Part shown: piece after piece, positions 58,654 to 64,000 of the stretch
Position numbering within the stretch: position 1 is the stretch's first letter
How the letters are laid out: the number at the start of each line of letters is the position of its first letter
Source of the DNA: Thermogemmatispora carboxidivorans
GTDB lineage: Bacteria > Chloroflexota > Ktedonobacteria > Ktedonobacterales > Ktedonobacteraceae
Direction of reading: 5' to 3'
Length of the DNA stretch: 64,000 nucleotides
NCBI RefSeq assembly: GCF_000702505.1
Contig: NZ_JNIM01000001.1
Coordinates: 4,812,327-4,876,326 of the forward strand
The notes under the pieces: model-generated
Databases searched by the model: none
What the model was told of the DNA's origin: nothing
The model's input: the letters and a program-made list of their open reading frames with translations, nothing else
Program-made: the position numbers and the translations under genes

Positions 58654-59177
58654 TACTCTCGTGACTCCTCGAACTAGCTGGGCCAGTGGTCAACAAGATG
58701 GGCCAGTAACACTAACAACTTCCCCGAGGCAAACAGACAGGCTCTGCTTCCCCACCGGCGCAGGCCAGGCATGGATACAGGCCAAACCGCAGGGCGTCTG
58801 CCCGGCCCGGTCACCTGGCCAGCAACATCATATCACCCGTGGAGCAGGACTTCCAACCAGGGACCCGGGGAGAGGCGACGAGCGATGACTGCAAGGAAGA
58901 GGGGTTTTGCAGTGGGATTGTGCTTCAGTGAGATAGTATATTATTCCACTATAAAAATCAGCCAGGGCGATGACCAGCGATCAGCTGCAGGTAATGCAGA
59001 TACGAGGATCGCTGGCCTCGCCCTGATTACACGCCCGCATGAGATGAGCGAGCGATAATCTCGTATCAAAGGTGCGCGCTGTAAGTCTTGCGCTCGCTTC
59101 TCTCCCGGTCAGGGCCAGGCAGAAACGAGCCGGCGGCGTGCCGGTCATGCCACACCGGCAGGACGCCAGAGCGTGCC
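58654..59177. other. Intergenic region with extended hairpin
   Basis: About 520 bases without a gene. It contains the structured element at 58956-59028, described separately, preceded by AT-rich promoter-like sequence (TATATTATTCCACTATAAA near 58937-58955). Confidence 0.5.
58956..59028 (+). ncRNA. Candidate small structured RNA
   Basis: A long imperfect hairpin: AATCAG, GGGCGA and CCAGCGATC (58956-58982) pair with GATCGCTGG, TCGCCC and CTGATT (59007-59028), with small bulges. The 24-base apical part contains a second small hairpin (CTGCA-ggtaa-TGCAG). TATAAA at 58950-58955 directly precedes it. No long T-run follows, and a separate GAGAT/ATCTC pair lies 25 bases further on. It could be a small RNA or a long inverted repeat; no known family is recognised. 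The strand is uncertain. Confidence 0.35.
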
Positions 59178-59360
59178 TTACACGTTAGTTGAGTTCATAA
59201 CCTTATTGAGCGTGGTTCTCTTGATGCGATAGCAATGGCGACGACCCTTATGGGGTAGCAACACAGCATCAAGGACACCGTGTTTTACCCAACGGCGCAC
59301 GGTAGTCGCATCAACGCGCAAGACTCTGGCAACCTCGCTAATGGTCAGTAGTTCCTCCAT
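59178..59360 (-). CDS. Excisionase-like HTH (MerR-type helix-turn-helix) protein
   Basis: A 60-residue DNA-binding protein: EELLTISEVARVLRVDATTVRRWVKHGVLDAVLLPHKGRRHCYRIKRTTLNKVM is a winged HTH of the HTH_17/excisionase type. The ATG at 59360 has AAAGGA seven bases upstream; the longer frame to 59579 would run through the promoter. The promoter at 59495-59524 leaves a leader of about 128 bases with a 9-bp inverted repeat (59394-59432). Excisionase-like proteins occur in phages, but also as stand-alone regulators; no integrase is seen here. It is divergent from the HTH-GAF regulator gene. Confidence 0.85.
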   Translation of the reverse strand: MEELLTISEVARVLRVDATTVRRWVKHGVLDAVLLPHKGRRHCYRIKRTTLNKVMNSTNV

Positions 59361-59393
59361 GATCTGTCCTTTCTTTGTAGAATGTCGTGCCGG

Positions 59394-59432
59394 GTGCCCG
59401 AGAGCTTCTCTCCCCCTTACCCCCTCGGGCAC
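59394..59432 (-). promoter_or_regulatory. Inverted repeat in the HTH-protein leader
   Basis: GTGCCCGAG (59394-59402) and CTCGGGCAC (59424-59432), a perfect 9-bp pair with a 21-base loop, inside the predicted untranslated leader. Confidence 0.5.
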
Positions 59433-59494
59433 AGCGTACCCCTCTTCTGGTATCGGCAGGGGTGCTACTCTTGCAGGCACTTCCTGCTTTGCTG

Positions 59495-59524
59495 AATATA
59501 CCATTCCCCATTTACAATTGTCAA
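59495..59524 (-). promoter_or_regulatory. Promoter of the excisionase-like gene
   Basis: On the minus strand: a perfect TTGACA (plus 59519-59524), an 18-base spacer and TATATT (plus 59495-59500). Two CAATTG palindromes flank the -35 box (plus 59515-59520 and about 59528-59533) and may be an operator. Confidence 0.8.
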
Positions 59525-59598
59525 TACCAATTGCATAGTCTGTAGGAAGAAATTTCTGTACAGAAGTCACATAATTCACCCGCGGAGAGTGGACAGGA

Positions 59599-59628
59599 TC
59601 GACAAGGTAGGGGAGAGTAGGCTATAAT
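59599..59628 (+). promoter_or_regulatory. Promoter of the HTH-GAF gene
   Basis: TCGACA (59599-59604), an 18-base spacer and a perfect TATAAT (59623-59628), 35 bases before the ATG at 59663. Confidence 0.72.
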
Positions 59629-59662
59629 TGGATGGCAGTCTCACAGAAATGGGGCAGAAGCC

Positions 59663-60670
59663 ATGCAAGAACCCAGAACCTGGCGCGAATTCCTCGCTGC
59701 TGTTATTCGGGATACCAAAGAGAAACAGCGCATCGCCAACGAAATGGGCGTCGACCCGGTCACGCTCACTCGCTGGGCGACGCATGAATCGTCGCCCCGG
59801 CCACGCTCGCTGCTCAATCGCCTGGTTGAGGCGCTGCCGCCCCATCGCGAGCAGCTGATCCAGCTGATCCGCCAGGAGTTTCCGGACGCGCTAGAGGATG
59901 ACCCCGGCTCGGTCTTCATCGACCCGGTGGTGAAGGAGGTACCGCCGGTGCTCTATGCGCGCATCCTGGAAGCCCACGCCACCGTCGTGGAGAGCCTGCG
60001 CTCCTGGACGATTATGAACCTGGTGATGCAGCAGCTGATTCGTCAGCTCGATCCACAGCATATCGGGATTGCCGCCAGCATTGCCCAGTGTCAACGTCCG
60101 CTTCCTCCTCAGCAGAAGATCACCTGTCTCCGCGAGGTCTTCCTGGAGAAGAGCCAGGCCCTGACCAGTATCGCTCGCCGCGGCTACTTTCTGGGGGCCG
60201 AGTCGCTGGTGGGCTACGCTGTGACCCAGTGCCGCCCGGCAGTGGTGCAGAATCTGCAAGAGGCTTCCGACCTGGTTATTCCCCAGGCGCTGGAGAGCGA
60301 GGCCCGCAGCGCCGCCGCTTACCCCCTGCAGCGGGCGGGACAGGTGGCCGGCGCCTTGCTGATTATCAGTACGCAGCGCGACTACTTCCTGCACGGGCGG
60401 CTGGCCCTCATTCAGAACTACGCCTATCTGCTCAGTCTGGCGTTTCGCGATGATGAGTTCTATGATGTTAAAGATATTGAGCTTCGCCTGATGCCCTCTG
60501 AATCTGTCCAGAACGCTTATATGGCCACCTTCAATCAGCGTGTGAATGAATTGCTGAGCCAGGCCGAGCGACGAGGGCAGCCGCTGACACGCCGCGAGGC
60601 AGAGGAGCAGGTGATGGCTGCCTTTTTAGCTACTCCTGTGCAGCCTCCAACGGAGCAGGCCACTGAATGA
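59663..60670 (+). CDS. HTH-GAF sensor/regulator
   Basis: 335 residues. An N-terminal XRE-like helix-turn-helix (WREFLAAVIRDTKEKQRIANEMGVDPVTLTRWATHESSPRP) is followed by a spacer and a GAF-type sensor domain (about 110-260): LYARILEAHATVVESLRSWTIMNLVMQQL, GAESLVGYAVTQCRPAVVQNL and RSAAAYPLQRAGQVAGALLIISTQRDYF are typical GAF elements. The last 60 residues are helical. It should be a one-component regulator sensing a small ligand or redox signal. The promoter at 59599-59628 is strong. Its stop codon overlaps a downstream ATG (ATGA), so it is probably coupled to the methyltransferase. Confidence 0.85.
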   Translation: MQEPRTWREFLAAVIRDTKEKQRIANEMGVDPVTLTRWATHESSPRPRSLLNRLVEALPPHREQLIQLIRQEFPDALEDDPGSVFIDPVVKEVPPVLYARILEAHATVVESLRSWTIMNLVMQQLIRQLDPQHIGIAASIAQCQRPLPPQQKITCLREVFLEKSQALTSIARRGYFLGAESLVGYAVTQCRPAVVQNLQEASDLVIPQALESEARSAAAYPLQRAGQVAGALLIISTQRDYFLHGRLALIQNYAYLLSLAFRDDEFYDVKDIELRLMPSESVQNAYMATFNQRVNELLSQAERRGQPLTRREAEEQVMAAFLATPVQPPTEQATE

Positions 60671-61611
60671 GCGTCGTTCGCTCAGCGCGTGCCACGTCTC
60701 AGGGAAGAAAAGAAAGGATCGCATGGGCTATGTTGACCGGTCTCCAGCAGGTTGAGGCGCTCTTGAACAGCAGTGGCACCTACATTATCGATGCGGAAAA
60801 TACGGCTGAGCTGGCTCGCCTGCTGCATCACGGCCAGCTGGTCACCCAGGCGATGGGCGGCCCACTGCCAGAGCTGACGGATGTCTCGGGCCTGCAGGAC
60901 GTTCTCGATGTGGCTTGCGGCCCCGGCGGCTGGGCCTTGGAGTTGGCTGAATCCTATCACCATCTGCGCGTAGTCGGCATCGATATCAGTCAGCGAATGA
61001 TCGAGTTTGCCCGAACACTGGCCGCAACTCAGCAGCTGACGAACGTCTCTTTTCAGGTCATGGATGCCTTAAAACCTTTGGCCTTTAAGGACGAAAGCTT
61101 CGATTTGATCAATGCTCGCTTCATCTCAACCTTTATGCCTGCCCGCTCCTGGCCTGCTTTTCTTCAGGAGTGCCTGCGCATCTGCCGCCCCGGCGGCATT
61201 ATCCGCCTGACGGAGGCCGATCTGCCAATCTGCAATAAACCGGCTTGTGAGGAGCTGTCTCTCTTGCTGGCCCTCGGACTGACACGTGCTGGCTATACTT
61301 TCTCGGAGACACGGCACCACCTCGATGTGTTGCCTATGCTGGAGCGCTTACTGCGCGATGCCGGCTGTGTTTCGATCCAGATGCGCGCCTACGCCGAGAC
61401 TATTTCCTCCGGCACCCCTCGCTATGAGGATTGGTATCAGAATGGTCTTGTCTCCCTGAAACTGCTTGAGCCGTTTTATCTGAAGGTGGTCGGCTTGAGC
61501 CGGGAGACGTTCAATCGCCTCTATGAGCAGGCACGCGCTGAGGCCGCGGATGAGAGCTTCTGCGGCCTGCAGTTCTTTCTAACGGTCTGGGGTTATAAGC
61601 CGCGGAGCTAG
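60667..61611 (+). CDS. Class I SAM-dependent methyltransferase
   Basis: This is a soluble methyltransferase of the class I Rossmann fold. The frame begins with an ATG that overlaps the stop of the HTH-GAF gene (ATGA); an alternative ATG at 60730 has AAAGGA upstream and fits homologous starts better. SAM motif I is VLDVACGPGGWALELAE, the acidic loop VVGIDISQRMIEFA, motif II-like NVSFQVMDALKPLAF, and ESFDLINARFISTFM plus CLRICRPGGIIRLTEAD follow. The C-terminal half is helical and may define the substrate. 314 residues (293 from the later start). Substrate unknown. Coupling to an HTH-GAF regulator suggests that it modifies a signal or a metabolite. Confidence 0.86.
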   Translation: MSVVRSARATSQGRKERIAWAMLTGLQQVEALLNSSGTYIIDAENTAELARLLHHGQLVTQAMGGPLPELTDVSGLQDVLDVACGPGGWALELAESYHHLRVVGIDISQRMIEFARTLAATQQLTNVSFQVMDALKPLAFKDESFDLINARFISTFMPARSWPAFLQECLRICRPGGIIRLTEADLPICNKPACEELSLLLALGLTRAGYTFSETRHHLDVLPMLERLLRDAGCVSIQMRAYAETISSGTPRYEDWYQNGLVSLKLLEPFYLKVVGLSRETFNRLYEQARAEAADESFCGLQFFLTVWGYKPRS

Positions 61612-62252
61612 TGCTCATGGCCCGCTACATAGGCACGGATGCTGGACAACCGCGCCAAACGCCGATAGGCATGGTTGCGCAGTGCAACGCGCTGTTCATG
61701 TTGCCGCCGGTCTTCCGGCCAGTCACGATAGCGGCTGAGATCGATGCCTTGCTTCAAAAAGGCATGCTGGAGTGTTGTTGGCTCCTCATCAAAGCTCATC
61801 AATTCAGCCAGGTCGATGAGAAGGGCGCGCCGCTGCCCCTGGGGAAAGTGCTCTACTTCGCGAGCAACGATGGTAAACAGCTCTTGTTGATAGATCCCTT
61901 CCAGGGCCTGGTCCGCTGGTTCTCTTTCTTCTGTCTCTTTGAGCACCGGCAAGTATTCCCCACCAGTGTGGATCAGACGTCGCTCGCGCCGGTAGAGGTC
62001 CAGACAACAGTTGTAGGCAATGGTGAACAGCATGTGCTCTGGCGAACGCGCCGGCTCGATCTCACCACGCTCGACGCGCGGTTGACGCTCGATGAAGCGC
62101 CTGATACTCTCTTGGACGATGTCTTCAGCCAGGTCCTCTTCTTGACCGCGCCAGGCAGCAACGCTGTAGTGCGCAATCAGCCGCCGTACCAGGCGACGCA
62201 GCCTGACATAGATCTCTTCCCAGTTCAGCGCCAACAGGTGTGGACTGCCCAT
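61608..62252 (-). CDS. Sigma-70-like (ECF-related) RNA polymerase factor
   Basis: 214 residues. The start at 62252 (MGSPHLLALNWEEI) has GGAGGAG eight bases upstream; the longer frame to 62327 is unlikely. The N-terminal part follows the region 2 pattern (LRRLVRRLIAHYSVAAWRGQEEDLAEDIVQESIRRFIERQP, ARSPEHMLFTIAYNCCLDLYRRERR). The C-terminal half has a divergent region 4 (QQELFTIVAREVEHFPQGQRRALLIDLAELMSFDEEPTTLQHAFLKQGIDLSRYRD, then VALRNHAYRRLARLSSIRAYV), so I call it sigma-like. It is convergent with the methyltransferase gene, and both stop codons lie in one CTAG (61608-61611). A target regulon is not evident. Confidence 0.8.
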   Translation of the reverse strand: MGSPHLLALNWEEIYVRLRRLVRRLIAHYSVAAWRGQEEDLAEDIVQESIRRFIERQPRVERGEIEPARSPEHMLFTIAYNCCLDLYRRERRLIHTGGEYLPVLKETEEREPADQALEGIYQQELFTIVAREVEHFPQGQRRALLIDLAELMSFDEEPTTLQHAFLKQGIDLSRYRDWPEDRRQHEQRVALRNHAYRRLARLSSIRAYVAGHEH

Positions 62253-62690
62253 CTGTTCTTCTCCTCCCGGCAAGCAAGTTTGAGCGCCACTCGCTTGCCT
62301 GGATCTCTGAAATGACCATACAGGCAAAAAGATTTTTATGATACTGATATGTATTGGATTTGTTTTTATGCTTGTGTAAAAGATAGCAGGAAAAAGATTG
62401 CAGAAAAACCCAAAACCGACGACATTTCGGCCTCTCTTAGCGGCTATTGGCTGGACATTCTGAGGCCAGTGAGGCGACAGAGTCCGAGGGAGAGAGGGCT
62501 AACCGGGGCGGGGTGATTATGGGACGCGAGCACAGTCCAAGCCCGTTCAAGAGAGGATGGCATGTGTAGCGAGCCAGGAAGCAGAGAAAGAGAAGAGGAG
62601 GAGCGCGTGCACGCGGCCTCGGCTCAAACTGCGGGCTGGCGACGGGATAAGCGAGAAGCCGCCAGGCTTGAGACGAGAGGGGAACTTGCC
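62253..62690. other. Divergent intergenic region before the STAND gene
   Basis: About 440 bases between divergent genes. The part at 62,325-62,420 is AT-rich with TATGATACTGATATGTATTGG-like stretches and poly-A runs, likely to hold promoters, but I cannot assign one. Two small overlapping frames near 62,550-62,700 are not believed. Confidence 0.4.
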
Positions 62691-64000
62691 ATGCTTCGGA
62701 TCACATTTCATCAGCAGCTCAGGCGCGAGCGACAGCGCCGTGGCTGGTCGCAGGAGGATCTTGCCGAGCGCCTTGGTTCGGATAAGAAGACGGTGCAGCG
62801 CTGGGAGGCTGGCGAGGGCCTGCCTCGTCCCTCTCTGTTGCGTAAGCTGTGCGAGGTGTTGGAGAAGAGTCCCGAGGAGCTGGGGCTGGTCGAGCAGTTG
62901 CGGACGAATTGGGGAGCGAAACCAGCTACTTCCCACTTTTTCGGTCGCACTCAGGAGTTGCGTACGCTGCGGCAATGGTTTACAGAGGGCCGTTTGATTG
63001 CGGTTTGCGGTCTTGGGGGCATTGGGAAGACGACCCTTGTCGCGCGTCTGGCCGAAGAGGTTGAAAGCGAGATCGAGTATGGTTACTGGTGTTCATTGCG
63101 CAGCGCGCCACCGCTGAGCCAGGTGCTGAAGGAGTGGTTACTCTTCTTTTCTAATCAGCAGCTGAGTGCCCCGCCGTCTTCAGGGGAGGAGCAGGTGTCG
63201 CTCTTGATGGAGCTGTTCCGCCAGCATCGCTGTTTGCTGGTGCTCGATAATTTCGATGCCCTCTTGCAGAGTGGTCAGCGGGCTGGGGCCTATCGTTCCG
63301 AGTACGAGGGCTACGGGCGCCTCTTAGAGCGCCTGGGCACTGAGGAACACCAAAGCGTGGTTGTGGTGACGAGCCGCGAGAAGCTGCGCGAGGTTGAGCG
63401 TTTGAAGGGCAAGAGCAGTCCGGTGCGCTCGCTGACCTTGCAGGGCCTCAACACTGAGGCCGGGCGAGCTATTCTTGAGGAAAAGGGTCTCTTTGGCAGT
63501 GTGGACGAGGTGACCACGTTGCTGCGTCGCTATGGGGGCAATCCTTTGGCGCTGCGCCTGGTGGCGGAGACGATTCGTGAGTTGTTTGCCGGCCAGATTG
63601 CGGCTTTTCTCGCTGAGAATCAGGCAGCCTTCGGCGATATTCGCGAGGTGTTGGAGGAGCAGCTTCGACGTTTGGCTCCGCGCGAACATGAGGTCCTCTC
63701 GTGGTTAGCCATCGAGCAGGAGGCGGTCGCTCTGGAAGAGCTGCGAGCCGATCTGCTGCGCCCGGAGGCTCAGCGGGAGCTGATCGAGACACTGGACTCG
63801 CTGCGCCGCCGCTCGCTGATCGAGGTCCAGGAGCAGGGCCAGTTTACTCTACAGCCGGTGATTATGGAATATGTTCAGGATGAGATGGTGCGCCGTGCCT
63901 GTCAGGATTGCCTGCAGGAGTCTTTCCAGAGCTGGGAGCAATTCGCTTTTGTGAAGGCTCAGGTGCGCGCCTATGTACGCGAGAGCCAGATACGCATGCT
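62691..64000 (+). CDS. XRE-HTH STAND (NB-ARC-like) sensor, 3' truncated
   Basis: The frame from ATG 62691 stays open to the window edge (436 residues seen). AGAGGGG lies nine bases upstream. The N-terminal XRE helix-turn-helix reads FHQQLRRERQRRGWSQEDLAERLGSDKKTVQRWEAGEGLPRPSLLRKLCEVL. After FFGRTQELRTLRQWF comes an NTPase of the STAND class: P-loop AVCGLGGIGKTTL (about residue 105), Walker B CLLVLDNFDALL, sensor VVVVTSREKL and the winged-helix entry RRYGGNPLALRLVAETI. STAND proteins usually end in ligand-sensing repeats (WD40, TPR), which would lie beyond the edge. They act as switches in signalling or phage defence; in this group many are hypothetical regulators. Confidence 0.92.
   Translation, partial: MLRITFHQQLRRERQRRGWSQEDLAERLGSDKKTVQRWEAGEGLPRPSLLRKLCEVLEKSPEELGLVEQLRTNWGAKPATSHFFGRTQELRTLRQWFTEGRLIAVCGLGGIGKTTLVARLAEEVESEIEYGYWCSLRSAPPLSQVLKEWLLFFSNQQLSAPPSSGEEQVSLLMELFRQHRCLLVLDNFDALLQSGQRAGAYRSEYEGYGRLLERLGTEEHQSVVVVTSREKLREVERLKGKSSPVRSLTLQGLNTEAGRAILEEKGLFGSVDEVTTLLRRYGGNPLALRLVAETIRELFAGQIAAFLAENQAAFGDIREVLEEQLRRLAPREHEVLSWLAIEQEAVALEELRADLLRPEAQRELIETLDSLRRRSLIEVQEQGQFTLQPVIMEYVQDEMVRRACQDCLQESFQSWEQFAFVKAQVRAYVRESQIRM

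Noticed and set aside
59178..59360. Excisionase as evidence of a prophage or integrative element
   Set aside because: No integrase, attachment-site repeats, tRNA or phage genes are seen nearby; such HTH proteins also occur as stand-alone regulators.

Overview
The window reads as chromosomal DNA of a GC-rich, probably thermophilic, multicellular Chloroflexota of the Ktedonobacteria type (Thermogemmatispora-like). That placement is inferred from the mixture of gene families, not from a marker gene: an XRE-STAND/NB-ARC sensor, ECF-like sigma factors of two kinds, DUF4012, FHA/zinc-ribbon proteins, a MinC-MinD-MinE set, plant-polysaccharide enzymes with CBM2 and many APC permeases. TTG and GTG starts with good Shine-Dalgarno sequences are common. 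I see no rRNA, tRNA, CRISPR array, complete insertion sequence or prophage.

1-5.2 kb: tail of a peptide-type ABC permease, a GH1 beta-glucosidase, an APC permease and an acetamidase/formamidase with a perfect terminator. 5.2-20.6 kb: a large membrane DUF4012 protein with a DNA-binding-like N-terminus, an M1 aminopeptidase with HEAT repeats, a UbiB-type kinase, a LACTB2-like MBL hydrolase, a Nudix hydrolase divergent from aroE, an FAH-family enzyme, a two-domain VOC dioxygenase and a membrane protein. 20.6-22.0 kb: a gene-free GC-rich block. 22.0-24.7 kb: minC, minD and minE on the minus strand, with a promoter and a terminator. 24.8-29.4 kb: two APC permeases and an aldose epimerase.

29.4-31.1 kb: a SigZ-type sigma factor with a Cys-rich tail followed by arsM. 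31.4-40.3 kb: ftsH, a hotdog thioesterase, a possible transposase remnant, an MBL hydrolase divergent from a CGNR/ABATE regulator with overlapping promoters, a PAP2 phosphatase, a GNAT acetyltransferase and a FabH-like synthase. 40.4-43.8 kb: an MBL-fold protein that has lost every metal ligand, a double-FHA membrane protein and a protein with a degenerate transglutaminase-like domain. 44-50 kb: HdeD-like protein, kptA, a secreted rhamnogalacturonan lyase with CBM2 and an LLM-class oxidoreductase. 50-54 kb: a Ste24-like protease and two paralogues sharing a novel-looking domain, one extended by zinc ribbons and an FHA domain. 54-58.7 kb: PadR regulator, APC permease, ECHDC3-like crotonase and a rubredoxin-MBL hydrolase. 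58.7-64 kb: a strong extended hairpin, an excisionase-like HTH protein, an HTH-GAF regulator coupled to a methyltransferase, a second sigma-like factor and the start of a STAND sensor that runs off the window.

The most unusual signals are the pseudo-MBL/FHA/pseudo-transglutaminase cluster (40.4-43.8 kb), the FHA paralogue pair (51.5-53.7 kb), the membrane-anchored HTH-DUF4012 protein, the unexplained 20.6-21.9 kb block, the hairpin at 58,956-59,028, and the back-to-back promoters at 35.9 kb.
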